Origin: an uncultured Lachnospiraceae bacterium
Lineage (GTDB): Bacteria > Bacillota > Clostridia > Lachnospirales > Lachnospiraceae
Assembly: GCA_910589105.1 (NCBI GenBank)
Contig: CAJUST010000012.1
Coordinates: 60,354 to 92,938 of the forward strand
Reading direction: 5' to 3'
DNA: 32,585 nt
Part shown: positions 9,569 to 17,558 of the stretch, one piece after another
How positions within the stretch are numbered: position 1 is the first letter of the stretch
How the letters are laid out: each line of letters opens with the position of its first letter
Notes under the pieces: model-generated
The model's input: the letters and a program-made list of their open reading frames with translations, nothing else
Database searches by the model: none
Told to the model about the DNA's origin: nothing
Position numbers and translations under genes: made by a program

Positions 9569-9591
9569 GCTGCTATGGGTTTTGTTATAAT
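9563..9591 (+). promoter_or_regulatory. Sigma-A promoter of the GH3 gene
   Basis: TTGATG (9563-9568), a 17-base spacer and a consensus TATAAT (9586-9591), 49 bases before the start codon, with AAAGGAGG at 9625-9632. Confidence 0.8.
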
Positions 9592-9639
9592 AAAATTGTC
9601 TCTAAAATGTTAAACATTGATGATAAAGGAGGATAAGAG

Positions 9640-12189
9640 ATGAAAACACGAAAGATGACGGCCCTGTTACTTGCAGGCGCTATGTTCTTGGGAGGAGGAT
9701 TTGCTGTCCCGCAAACTGTAAAGGCGGCAGATAATCCTGTTTCAAGCCGCGTTCAGACTTTGATAGAAGGTATGTCTGTCCGGCAGAAGATTACCCAGAT
9801 GATGATGCCGGATTTCCGGTTTTGGGACGAGGACTTGACAGATGATAAAGAAAAGGTAGGCGTGACAGAGCTGAATGGCCAGATTCAGAAAATTGTAGAA
9901 GATTATGATTTTGGCGGCGTAATTTTATTTGCGTAGAACGTAACTGGCACAGAGCAGACGCTGAATTTGACGAAGCAGTATCAGGCGGCGGCTACAAAGG
10001 AGAATGGGATTCCGCTCTTGATCGGCATCGATCAGGAAGGCGGAAGCGTATACCGTTTGGGAACCGGCACAGCGCTTCCCGGAAATATGGCGGTTGGCGC
10101 GACAGGAAGTGAAGACTATGCAAAAAAAGCAGGTCAGATTATAGGACGGGAACTGAGTTCTTTGGGCATCAACTGTAACTTTGCGCCTGCTGTCGACGTA
10201 AATAACAATCCAAATAACCCAGTTATTGGATTGCGTTCTTTTTCCGATGATCCACAGACAGTAGCGAAACTTGGAGTTGCCATGATTGAGGGAATGAACG
10301 AGTATAACATCGCTACTTCTGCGAAGCATTTTCTTGGGCATGGAGATACTGCGACAGATTCCCATGTGGGACTTCCAGTTGTTGACAAGAGCCGGGAAGA
10401 ATTGGAAAAAATGGAACTGATTCCATTCCGCGCGGCAATGGCGGCAGGCTCAGACATGTTTATGACTGCCCATATCATTTATCCGCAGATAGACAATACA
10501 AAAGTGATCTCCGAAAAGAACGGGGAAGAAGTCAGCATTCCGGCAACGCTGTTCAAAAAGATTTTGACGGATCTGGTACGCAACGATATGAAATATGACG
10601 GCATCTTGATTACCGACGCAATGAATATGGCGGGGGTTTCTGAAAATTTCGGACAGGTGGAAGCTTCTATTATGGCAATTCAGGCAGGAATCGACATTCT
10701 TTTAATGCCTTGCCAGTTATATAATCTGGAAGAACTCAATGATTTGGATACAATTATTGACGGAATTGAACAAGCGGTGGCAGAAGGCAAAATTACGGAA
10801 GACCGTTTAAATGAATCCTGCCAAAGAATCCTTAGTTTGAAAGAAAGACGTGGAATTTTAGATTATGACGCTTCTAAATTGACAAAAGAAAACGCCTTAG
10901 CGCAAGTAGGTTCCGCAGAGAACAGAGCCATTGAGAGAGAAATGTCAACGGCGGCGGTGACGGTTGTCAAAAACCAGAACAACGTTCTTCCGTTGTCTTT
11001 AAATGAAAACAGTAAGGTGTTGTTTTTAGCTCCATATGCCAATGAGCTTCCATGTCTTGCAATGGGCTGGACGCGCGCAAGGCAGGCCCTCATTGCGCCA
11101 AAAGGGGCAGAGTGTAAGACGATACGTTTTAACAAAGAATCAACGGTAGCCACAGAAGAAATTGCAAATGCGCTTAAATGGGCGGATACTGTGATTGTTA
11201 ATTCAGAGGTAAGCAGCGCAAATGGAATGAAAATGTCTAGCTGGCTGACAAAATTCCCGACGGATATTTCCGCTTATTGCAAACAGAACAATAAGAAATC
11301 TATTATTTTAAGCGTAGATAAACCATATGACGTACAGCATTACGCAGATGCGGATGCAGTGCTTGCAGTGTATGGCTGTAAAGGTTCAAGCGCAGACCCG
11401 ACGGAAGTTTTAACGGAGGGGATTACTTCGACGGACGTTGCGTTTGGCCCGAACATTACGGCAGGCGTAGAAGTGGCGTTAGGCGTAACAGGCGCATCTG
11501 GGAAACTTCCGGTTCAGATTAATGAATTTAAGGAAGATACGGGAACTTATACAGACAAAGTGATTTATAACCGTGGGTTTGGAATCACATACGATGCGTT
11601 AGAAGCGCCATACCAAAAAGCGGTGGAAATGATTTCGCAGATTGGCGAAGTGGCTTTAACGCCGGAGTGTGAAAACAAAATCAATGCGGCAATGGAATAC
11701 TATAATACTTTAGATGACGAAAATAAAGCGATGGTAGATTATCCTTCTTTATTACAATCTATGATACAGCTTCAAGCTTTAAAGACGGATAAAGCAAACA
11801 GCGATGCGCAAAAGATTCAGGAAGCTTTAAACCAATCGAATGCAAATGCCGCGCAGTTACAGACGCAGCTTGCAGAAGCGCAGGCGCAGGCGCAAGCTTC
11901 CGCTGCTGCGGCAGAGCAGGCGAAAAAAGAGTTAGAAGAATACAAAGCGGCTTCTGCTGCGAATCCGAAAATTACCGCGAAGAAAAAATATACGGTAAAG
12001 AAAGGCAAGACGGTTAAGATGAAGGCAACTGTTTCGGATAACAGTAAACTTACTTATAAGTCAGCTAATAAGAAGATTGCGAAAGTTTCTTCAAAAGGCG
12101 TGATTAAAGGCGTAAAGAAAGGCAATACAACGATTACCATTAAATCCGCCAGTGGCGCGAAGAAAAAAGTAAAAGTAGTTGTAAAATAA
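9640..12189 (+). pseudogene. Secreted GH3 beta-N-acetylglucosaminidase (NagZ-like) interrupted by one amber codon
   Basis: A single frame of 850 codons is broken only by TAG at 9934-9936 (codon 99). Before it lie a signal peptide (about 1-30) and the start of the GH3 barrel, ending GGVILFA. After it the same frame runs unbroken for 750 codons. Bacillus NagZ-type catalytic residues are intact: the Asp-His dyad D240/H242 in GHGDTATDSH and the nucleophile D326 in LITDAMNM. A GH3 C-terminal domain, a coiled coil (about 715-770) and a Big_2 domain follow. CAG (Gln) to TAG is the simplest origin. TAG is the ordinary stop of several other genes here (for example the ilvB gene), so general recoding is unlikely. 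Internal re-initiation, for instance at the TTG at 9967, would give a protein without signal peptide and first barrel strand. The promoter, RBS and terminator are intact, so the lesion is very young, a sequencing error, or leaky readthrough. Confidence 0.85.
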
Positions 12190-12200
12190 TATATAGAAAA

Positions 12201-12233
12201 GTCCGGTAAGGGAAACCTTACCGGGCTTTTTTT
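12201..12233. terminator. Bidirectional rho-independent terminator
   Basis: GTCCGGTAAGG, GAAA loop, CCTTACCGGGC, with a T run on the + side (12227-12233) and a run of A on the other side (T run on the minus strand). It sits between the convergent GH3 and exporter genes and overlaps the end of the minus-strand gene. Confidence 0.92.
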
Positions 12234-12649
12234 GTGTAAAAAACTTTTTGCGGGATAGCGAAACCGAACAGGATGCCAATGGAAATCGCTCCGGCGATTT
12301 GAAAGGTTTCGACGCTTTTGGCGGCAAACATACGCATATCGTTCATTATGAAGTAGTAGGACGCGTAATAAATCCCAGCTCCGGGCACGAGAGTGAAAAT
12401 TCCGGTCACGAGGTAAAGCGTGGCAGGGTTTTTCCGTATGGAGGCGAACAGGCGGGAAAGGATTGTAAGGAAAAAAGCGGCAAATAGGGAGGCGAAAACT
12501 TCACCAATCGAAAGCCGGCAGAACAAAAGATAACTGATCCAGCCGACGCCGCCTGAAAAAGAGCTGAAAAAGAACTGTTCTTTTGGAACTCCGAACAGGA
12601 CGGCAAAAGATGCGGCTGCCGTCATGGCTAATAGGAACTGCAAAATCAT
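12218..12649 (-). CDS. Threonine/serine exporter, small subunit (ThrE_2 / DUF3815 type)
   Basis: A 143-residue, very hydrophobic protein with about four to five membrane segments. It resembles the C-terminal half of the ThrE exporter family, which in many Firmicutes is a separate gene. It probably acts in the cytoplasmic membrane together with the product of the upstream gene, with which it overlaps by four bases (12646-12649, ATGA-type), implying translational coupling. Its stop codon lies inside the shared terminator hairpin. Family recognition is by overall pattern (for example the FTLVPGAGIYY segment followed by a conserved small-residue helix). The substrate is known for the family only, not shown here. 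Confidence 0.75.
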   Translation of the reverse strand: MILQFLLAMTAAASFAVLFGVPKEQFFFSSFSGGVGWISYLLFCRLSIGEVFASLFAAFFLTILSRLFASIRKNPATLYLVTGIFTLVPGAGIYYASYYFIMNDMRMFAAKSVETFQIAGAISIGILFGFAIPQKVFYTKKAR

Positions 12650-13422
12650 AAAATAAGCTCACCTCCTGAAAAATGCCGATAGATTACGATAATAAAGCCG
12701 ACGCCCACGGCGATGCACATAGCAGTTAAAAGCGCATCCAGTAAGTGGATCGCGCCGGACAGGTAATCCCCGTTAAATAAGTCGCGGATAGAAGTCGTTA
12801 AGGCAATGCCCGGAAGCAGGGGGACGATGCCGCCGATGACAATTTTATCGTAATGGACGGGAAGGGAGAGATAAAAAATCAAAAAACTGGCCGCGGTTAA
12901 AAAGGCGCTTCCGATCATATTTGTCAGAAATTTTGAGGCGTTTTGCTTTTCCTGACGGATTCGAAAGCATTGCAGAAGAAAACCTAGGGGAAAGGCGCAG
13001 ACGGAGTCGGGAAAAGCTCCGCCAAAGATGGAGCAAAAGCAGGCGCATCCAATGCCGCAGGAAATTCCCTGTATCAAAGGTTTTGGCGTGGGGAGGGATT
13101 TACAGACATTTAACCGTTCCCATGCTTCGGTTTCGTTATATTTATGCGCGCAGATTTCACGGGACAGTTGATTGATGGCGGCGATTTTCCCAAGGTGGAT
13201 TTCCCCGATTTGCGTCTGCCGGATTAGGCAAAATCCAGTTTCGTTTTCTTCGATGCTTGCAAAAATGCCGTTAGACAGTACATAAACGCCGTATTGTTCA
13301 ATCTGGAATGCATCTAATATGTGTTTTATGGTATCTTCGACACGATAAATTTCACCGCCGCAGTGTAAGAGCGTATTTCCGAGTTCGACGGCGAGTTTTA
13401 AAATTTCTTTGCTGTCGGTCAT
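12646..13422 (-). CDS. Threonine/serine exporter, large subunit (ThrE N-terminal / DUF1212 type)
   Basis: A 258-residue protein with a soluble N-terminal part of about 115 residues and then about five membrane helices. The opening LAVELGNTLLHCGGEIYRVEDTI is the typical DUF1212 start (small residues, GGEIYRVE), and GGIVPLLPGIALT matches the family's conserved PLxPG motif. Together with the following gene it would form a split ThrE-type exporter for threonine/serine or small peptides. The start has AAAGGAGC nine to ten bases upstream on the minus strand. The gene diverges from the sporulation operon; its promoter must lie in the same 13,423-13,530 interval but I see no convincing boxes for it. 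Confidence 0.82.
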   Translation of the reverse strand: MTDSKEILKLAVELGNTLLHCGGEIYRVEDTIKHILDAFQIEQYGVYVLSNGIFASIEENETGFCLIRQTQIGEIHLGKIAAINQLSREICAHKYNETEAWERLNVCKSLPTPKPLIQGISCGIGCACFCSIFGGAFPDSVCAFPLGFLLQCFRIRQEKQNASKFLTNMIGSAFLTAASFLIFYLSLPVHYDKIVIGGIVPLLPGIALTTSIRDLFNGDYLSGAIHLLDALLTAMCIAVGVGFIIVIYRHFSGGELIL

Positions 13423-13463
13423 GGCGCAACAAGGCTCCTTTCGGTTGCTTTTTCTAACAGTTT

Positions 13464-13493
13464 TGCATAAATTTTGAAAAAAGATACATACTA
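13464..13493 (+). promoter_or_regulatory. Sigma-G (forespore) promoter of the spoVA operon
   Basis: TGCATA (13464-13469), a 17-base spacer and CATACTA (13487-13493). This matches the known sigma-G pattern (TGAATA-like -35, CATACTA -10, 17-18 base spacing). In Bacillus spoVA is transcribed by sigma-G, so position and sequence agree. Confidence 0.8.
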
Positions 13494-13530
13494 TTTTCCA
13501 TAAAATTTCTAGGATAAAGGAAGTGGGAGC

Positions 13531-13698
13531 ATGAATCGCAGAACGTATCGTATTTGTTTAATTGTTATGATTATTGCAGCAATTTGCACAGGGGTTTTTT
13601 ATTACAGGTTTTTGCAGAAAAAAGAATTAGATCCAAGGGACGGGATTTTTGTAGAGGAGTTTTTTTCGGAGAATGGCGTGGGGAGTGAAGTTATATGA
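13531..13698 (+). CDS. 55-residue single-pass membrane peptide, first gene of spoVA operon
   Basis: A short gene not resembling anything I recognise. It encodes a basic start (MNRRTYR), one membrane helix (about residues 8-25) and a charged C-terminal tail of about 30 residues rich in Glu and Phe. It begins 38 bases after the sigma-G -10 box, preceded by a GGAAGTGGGAG stretch, and its TGA overlaps the ATG of spoVAA by four bases (13695-13698). The coupling and promoter imply expression in the developing forespore. It may be a small partner of the SpoVA membrane channel; that is inference from position only. Confidence 0.65.
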   Translation: MNRRTYRICLIVMIIAAICTGVFYYRFLQKKELDPRDGIFVEEFFSENGVGSEVI

Positions 13699-14342
13699 GC
13701 GTAAATGACGAAACCATCTATATTAAAATAGAGCGGAATGTCTTAGTATATGGCAGGAGGGTCGTTTTGGGAGACATTGCGTCTTTGACATGTTCGAATG
13801 AAGCGATGCTCAGGCAGGTGAAACAGAAAAAAATTTATTCCTTTCGGGATTTAGATGAAAAGAAGAATGTGGAGCGCGCTATTTTTTCCATATTGAAAGT
13901 TGTGGAGTTAATCCATGAGGATTATCCGAATGCAGAAATTCAAAATGAGGGCGAAGCGGATTTTATCATTGAATATATCAAAGATCCAAAGCCAAACGTT
14001 TGGGTGACATATTTGAAAATTGCAATTCTTTCGCTTGTCATGTTTTTTGGCGGGGCGTTTACGATTATGTCGTTTAATAATGACATTGGGATTACGGAAC
14101 TGTTTGGAAAGTTTTATGTTCAGGTTATGGGGGAGGAGTCGGGCGGGTTTACGGAACTTGAAATTAGCTACTGCATAGGGCTTTCGATCGGGATCTTAGT
14201 GTTTTTTAATCATTTCGGCAAAAAGAAAATTACGCCGGACCCGACGCCGATTCAAGTCCAGCTCCGCAAGTATGAGCAGGATGTAGATGATATTTACATT
14301 GAAAATTCTGGAAGGGGTGGAAAAGAAATCGATGTGGATTGA
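13695..14342 (+). CDS. spoVAA: Stage V sporulation protein AA
   Basis: A 215-residue protein with a soluble N-terminal domain of about 110 residues (it opens with an ETIYIKIERNV strand and a VxLGDIAxL motif typical of SpoVAA), then two membrane segments (about 112-135 and 155-173) and a hydrophilic tail. SpoVAA is part of the inner-membrane SpoVA machinery that moves dipicolinic acid into the forespore and lets it out in germination. It overlaps the upstream peptide gene by four bases and the next gene by 11. The sigma-G promoter at 13464 serves it. Confidence 0.85.
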   Translation: MSVNDETIYIKIERNVLVYGRRVVLGDIASLTCSNEAMLRQVKQKKIYSFRDLDEKKNVERAIFSILKVVELIHEDYPNAEIQNEGEADFIIEYIKDPKPNVWVTYLKIAILSLVMFFGGAFTIMSFNNDIGITELFGKFYVQVMGEESGGFTELEISYCIGLSIGILVFFNHFGKKKITPDPTPIQVQLRKYEQDVDDIYIENSGRGGKEIDVD

Positions 14343-14757
14343 GCATACTTTGTTAGGGGCGTTTGGGTTTATCTGTGGAATTGCAGTGGCGGGCGGAACA
14401 TTTGCGTTGATTGTCGGGATTAGTGTGGCGCCCCGCATTACGTTTATGAGCAAGACGGCAAAAGAAGTGATGTATTATGAGAATATAATTATTCTGGGCG
14501 GGATTTTGGGCAATATAGTGACGGTGTTTCCGAAACTTCCCATTCCGTTTGGAAGTCCGATGCTGGTATTGTTCGGGCTAGGATGCGGGGTTCAGGTTGG
14601 GTGCCTTGTGATGGCGTTAGCGGAGATTATGAATGTGTTTCCGATTATGTTTCGAAGGCTGGGGCTAAAAATAGGAATGTCAGTTGTAATTACGGCGATG
14701 GCGGCTGGGAAGGTCGTAGGAGGGTTGTGGTACTTTTTTCAGGGGATAGGGGAATAA
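14332..14757 (+). CDS. spoVAB: Stage V sporulation protein AB
   Basis: A 141-residue integral membrane protein with four to five helices, with the SpoVAB pattern of Gly-rich helices (GGTFALIVGISVAPRI near the start, then a conserved ALAEIMNVFPI). I chose the ATG at 14332 (MWIEHTLLG), which has GAAGGGGTGG upstream and an 11-base overlap with spoVAA; an ATG at 14287 would add 15 residues with no homology. It works with SpoVAA in the SpoVA membrane complex. Confidence 0.85.
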   Translation: MWIEHTLLGAFGFICGIAVAGGTFALIVGISVAPRITFMSKTAKEVMYYENIIILGGILGNIVTVFPKLPIPFGSPMLVLFGLGCGVQVGCLVMALAEIMNVFPIMFRRLGLKIGMSVVITAMAAGKVVGGLWYFFQGIGE

Positions 14758-14828
14758 CGCGCTAGTCTGTTTTTTTGGGGTATTTATGGAGAAGGCGTTT
14801 GGAATTGACGATCCGGCGGGGGTAGGGT

Positions 14829-14890
14829 AGAATAGTTTATAGTTCGTTTAGAGACATGGAGCAGAATAGTTTATAATCCGTTTAGAGACA
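14829..14890 (+). repeat. Two-copy tandem repeat, 34-base period
   Basis: AGAATAGTTTATAGTTCGTT... (14829-14856) and AGAATAGTTTATAATCCGTT... (14863-14890) are 28-base units that differ at two or three positions and both end TTTAGAGACA. They occupy the gap between spoVAB and the next gene. They could be protein-binding sites or a simple duplication; nothing shows which. Confidence 0.75.
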
Positions 14891-14909
14891 GATAGGGGGA
14901 TAGGGCGGC

Positions 14910-15230
14910 ATGGTGACATTGACGGCTAGGCAGAGCGTGATCTTGAAGTGTAATATGAAGGCATCCATTCTGCTTGGGAATTATGAGTTTTATTATGGTG
15001 CGGGATTGTTTGCCAAAATTGCCGGAGTGGAAGTATCTTTGGAATTTCGTCCAAAAGAGCTGTATGACGGGATTAAAGAAAAATTGGAAGAATTTAAAAG
15101 TGGAGATGAACGGGAAAATTATCTGGCGCAGCTTTTGAAAGGATACCGTCCGAATGATTCTTATGACGGGCAGATGAAGGAGCTATTGGCATGGGGGCTT
15201 TCGGAGGAGAAAATGTGGCAGGCGCATTAA
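14910..15230 (+). CDS. Hypothetical protein within the spoVA operon
   Basis: A 106-residue product I do not recognise. There is no signal peptide or clear membrane helix. The N-terminal half is mixed hydrophobic (about residues 15-45), the C-terminal half is helical and charged. The ATG at 14910 follows a G-rich stretch rather than a strong RBS; an internal ATG (MKASILLG) is a possible alternative start. It stands between spoVAB (153 bases before, with a tandem repeat in the gap) and spoVAC (19 bases after), so a forespore role is possible by position only. Confidence 0.6.
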   Translation: MVTLTARQSVILKCNMKASILLGNYEFYYGAGLFAKIAGVEVSLEFRPKELYDGIKEKLEEFKSGDERENYLAQLLKGYRPNDSYDGQMKELLAWGLSEEKMWQAH

Positions 15231-15249
15231 AAGGAAAGGCAGGTTTGTT

Positions 15250-15732
15250 ATGGCAAAGGAAAAGAAAATAAGTCCGCAGAAAGCGGAGGAGCAGAAGGCG
15301 TATAATGATTATGTGAAAGAGGTGACGCCGATGCATTCGCTGCCAAAAAATATGGCGAAGGCGTTTGTAACGGGCGGGCTGATTTGCGTGATTGGACAGG
15401 CAATTTTGCAGTATTGCAGCAGCCTTGGGTTTGATAAGGACACGGCTGGAAGCTGGTGCAGTTTGGTTTTGGTGCTGTTAAGCGTAATATTTACTGGTTT
15501 TAATCTGTATCCGAAATTGGCAGTATTTGGCGGAGCCGGGGCTTTGGTGCCGATTACGGGGTTTGCCAATTCAGTGACGGCGCCTTGTATCGAGTTTAAG
15601 AAAGAAGGTCAGGTCTTTGGAATTGGGTGTAAAATTTTTACGATTGCAGGCCCTGTCATTTTATATGGTATTTTTAGTTCATGGGCGTTAGGCCTGATTT
15701 ATTGGGGCTTAAAAATGTTTGGCGTTTTTTAA
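15250..15732 (+). CDS. spoVAC: Stage V sporulation protein AC
   Basis: A 160-residue membrane protein with a charged N-terminal stretch of about 35 residues and four helices. The motifs AFxxGGLICxIGQ, the DKDTAG step, GGAGALVPITGFANSVTA and a following G-rich helix are SpoVAC hallmarks. In Bacillus SpoVAC acts as a mechanosensitive channel for dipicolinic acid in germination. It ends the operon: a strong terminator follows at 15749. The usual partners spoVAD and spoVAEB, which normally follow directly, are not in this window. Confidence 0.9.
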   Translation: MAKEKKISPQKAEEQKAYNDYVKEVTPMHSLPKNMAKAFVTGGLICVIGQAILQYCSSLGFDKDTAGSWCSLVLVLLSVIFTGFNLYPKLAVFGGAGALVPITGFANSVTAPCIEFKKEGQVFGIGCKIFTIAGPVILYGIFSSWALGLIYWGLKMFGVF

Positions 15733-15748
15733 ATTCCAGAAAAGAGAG

Positions 15749-15797
15749 CGTCAGCAGAAAGTGGCGGGAATGCGCAGCCATTTTTGCTGGCGTTTTT
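15749..15797 (+). terminator. Terminator of the spoVA operon
   Basis: CGTCAGCA (15749-15756) pairs with TGCTGGCG (15785-15792, one G-T wobble) and AAAGTGGC with GCCATTTT inside it, loop of 11 bases, followed by TTTTT. Confidence 0.88.
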
Positions 15798-15853
15798 GCG
15801 TCGGGGAAAAGAAGAATTATGTTTTTCAGTTTATGTTTCAGAAGATAAAAATC

Positions 15854-15882
15854 TTGATTTTTTTATTTTCATAGTTCATAAT
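15854..15882 (+). promoter_or_regulatory. Sigma-A promoter of the 15,930-17,470 operon
   Basis: TTGATT (15854-15859), a 17-base spacer, CATAAT (15877-15882), directly before the small-gene cluster. Confidence 0.55.
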
Positions 15883-15929
15883 AAAAATATGCGGTTTATA
15901 CAATATTTGGAAAGAGGACGGGGGCGGCA

Positions 15930-16208
15930 TTGGCTTTCCTTGTCATTCTCGTTTTGTCATGCGTATTGTGGATAGGTTTCCCGCTTTTCCATTGTGGGGA
16001 TTTTATCGCGTTTTATGAGCGTGGGATTGTGTACTGCAAGAGGAAGTGGACATTAGAGGAATTAGGTGAAATATCTTTTTTGGACGTAAGGACAAACTAC
16101 TCGTTTTTTACAAGGACTTATATGCGGACGGCGGTCAGGGATTTTAACCTGACTTATATAAAAGATGGCAAGAAAAATTATAACCGGGCTTATTTTGAAG
16201 CTTTGTAA
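15930..16208 (+). CDS. Hypothetical membrane-anchored protein (TTG start)
   Basis: A 92-residue product I do not recognise: one N-terminal membrane helix (about residues 2-22), then a soluble part with alternating hydrophobic residues (FIAFYERGIVYCKRKWTLEE) suggestive of beta strands, similar in feel to small bacterial PH-like domains. No ATG is available in the frame; the frame is closed by a stop at 15882, so TTG at 15930 with AGAGG upstream is the best start. It could also be the remnant of a longer gene that lost its 5' end. The next gene follows after 29 bases, so they are probably co-transcribed. Confidence 0.55.
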   Translation: MAFLVILVLSCVLWIGFPLFHCGDFIAFYERGIVYCKRKWTLEELGEISFLDVRTNYSFFTRTYMRTAVRDFNLTYIKDGKKNYNRAYFEAL

Positions 16209-16237
16209 CCAAGACAAAAGAAAGTGAGAGACATAGA

Positions 16238-16825
16238 ATGAATCAGTATATTATTTACGGGGCTGTAGGGTTAGTTGTATTATTTGTCATTGTATACGTT
16301 AAAATGACGATCGATGAAAAAAAAGGCGCGGACAGTGAAGAAAAGCGTAAAATCAAGGAGATTGTAAAAAGGGCAGTGCCAAATGGCGTATCGTATACGG
16401 CGGCTTACGGCACGACGGAAGATTTTGAAATTGGCGGCGGCGGCAGGAGGATTACGACGACAACGACATACCGTTATTTTGCAGTTGCATTTCAGTCTCA
16501 GGAGTTCTATTTAGTTCCGTTGTCATTTGACGGCGGGGACATTAGCTATAGTGAACCTCTGCATTATACGGCTGACAGCTTTGGAATGGCAGAAGCGGGA
16601 AAAGGGATGCTGACCTTGTATGATAAGGACAGAAGACGTATGTTTACGCTCTTTGTTGTGGAAAGCAACACAAAAGACGATAAATACCATCCGGTTAATA
16701 TTCAGCAAAAAGAAGAAGCGGAATTATTTGGGCAGTTTTCCCAGACGCTTATGCAGAACGTAAATGCCGTTAATGGAATTACAGACTTAAAATCGGCGAA
16801 AAAAGAGGCCGGAAGAATGAAATAG
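16238..16825 (+). CDS. Hypothetical membrane-anchored protein
   Basis: A 195-residue product of unknown function. Residues 5-23 form one membrane helix with a short outside or inside N-terminus, followed by a Lys/Glu-rich linker and a soluble domain of about 150 residues. A run of Gly and Thr (about residues 67-77) precedes a strand-rich segment. No catalytic motif is visible. RBS AAAGTGAGAG lies upstream of the ATG. Its stop is directly followed by the RBS of the PAS gene, so it is part of the same operon. Confidence 0.75.
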   Translation: MNQYIIYGAVGLVVLFVIVYVKMTIDEKKGADSEEKRKIKEIVKRAVPNGVSYTAAYGTTEDFEIGGGGRRITTTTTYRYFAVAFQSQEFYLVPLSFDGGDISYSEPLHYTADSFGMAEAGKGMLTLYDKDRRRMFTLFVVESNTKDDKYHPVNIQQKEEAELFGQFSQTLMQNVNAVNGITDLKSAKKEAGRMK

Positions 16826-16836
16826 GAGGAATGCAG

Positions 16837-17232
16837 ATGGATTTATTTCCTTATTTGAAAAGCCTAGTGGATATGGACAGGAGCGCAGTCGTTTTATGTG
16901 AGATTGGGCATAAGATTATTTATATGAATCCGGCGGCAGTCCGCCGCTACGCCAAATCCGGCGGGAATGCGCTTCTTGGCAAAAGCCTTTTGGACTGCCA
17001 TCATGCCATTTCCCGTGAAAAGATACAAAAGACAGTCAGATGGTTCCAAAAGGATAGAAACCATAATATCATGTATACTTTTTATAATGAAAAGGAAAAT
17101 AAAGATGTTTATATGGTGGCGCTTCGCGATGAAGATGGGGAATTGATTGGCTATTATGAGAAACATGAATATCGGAATGCGGAAACTGCGACGCCATATC
17201 ATGGAATAGATGAGGTGTCTGCTTATGAGTGA
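16837..17232 (+). CDS. Stand-alone PAS-domain protein
   Basis: A 131-residue protein that is essentially one PAS sensor domain: VVLCEIGHKIIYMNPAAVRR is the usual PAS opening, followed by GKSLLDCHH and a closing strand with RDEDGELIGYYE. The CHH step and the following helix resemble the PAS part of DUF438-type proteins. No output domain is attached, so it must act through a partner, perhaps one of its operon neighbours (inference). I chose the ATG at 16837: AGGAGG at 16824-16829 is seven bases upstream of it, but only one base before the alternative ATG at 16831. Its TGA overlaps the next gene by eight bases. Confidence 0.82.
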   Translation: MDLFPYLKSLVDMDRSAVVLCEIGHKIIYMNPAAVRRYAKSGGNALLGKSLLDCHHAISREKIQKTVRWFQKDRNHNIMYTFYNEKENKDVYMVALRDEDGELIGYYEKHEYRNAETATPYHGIDEVSAYE

Positions 17233-17470
17233 TACATTAGAGATGTCAGTTTCCCAGATTTTTAGAAAAAATGGAGAGAAATACGCATTTGTTTCTTTTA
17301 CGGATGGAAAAAGGAAGGCGGAAGGGAAGATTCCCAGCTGCAAAATTATCTCAAGCGAAGGGTTTTCAGACGAGGAAATCGCTCATCTGGAACGTTATAT
17401 GGATCAGGAAATTATTACATTAAAAAATATGGCGGTTGGCGTAAATGTAATGGATGCATTTATGAAATAA
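17225..17470 (+). CDS. Small hypothetical protein coupled to the PAS gene
   Basis: An 81-residue soluble protein I do not recognise. The first part looks beta-stranded (about residues 5-40, KYAFVSFTDGKRKAEGKI), the rest helical (DEEIAHLERYMDQE). I chose the ATG at 17225, seven bases after GAGGTG; an ATG at 17210 lacks a site. The eight-base overlap with the PAS gene suggests tight translational coupling and perhaps a physical partner. A weak hairpin before the T run at 17491-17496 may end the operon. Confidence 0.7.
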   Translation: MSDTLEMSVSQIFRKNGEKYAFVSFTDGKRKAEGKIPSCKIISSEGFSDEEIAHLERYMDQEIITLKNMAVGVNVMDAFMK

Positions 17471-17558
17471 CGGCATTTTGCAGCAGTCCCGTTTTTTGTG
17501 TTAAAAACCTTTCTGTATGGACATACTATCCTATAAAGAAAATCAGGAGGTTATTAAA

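Noticed and set aside
9934..9936. Amber recoding (pyrrolysine or suppressor code)
   Set aside because: TAG ends several other genes in the window (for example at 16823, 21707, 22657, 24222 and 25961), and no recoding element is seen.
9967..12189. An independent gene starting at TTG 9967
   Set aside because: It starts in the middle of the GH3 barrel, lacks a signal peptide and RBS, and is in frame with the 9640 start across a single TAG.
12248..12487. Plus-strand 79-codon frame
   Set aside because: It is antisense to the exporter small-subunit gene, which has family similarity and coupling with its neighbour.
17522..17528. CATACTA as a second sigma-G promoter, before uidA
   Set aside because: The base group 17 upstream (TGTTAA) is a poor -35 for sigma-G, and uidA has no sporulation link.
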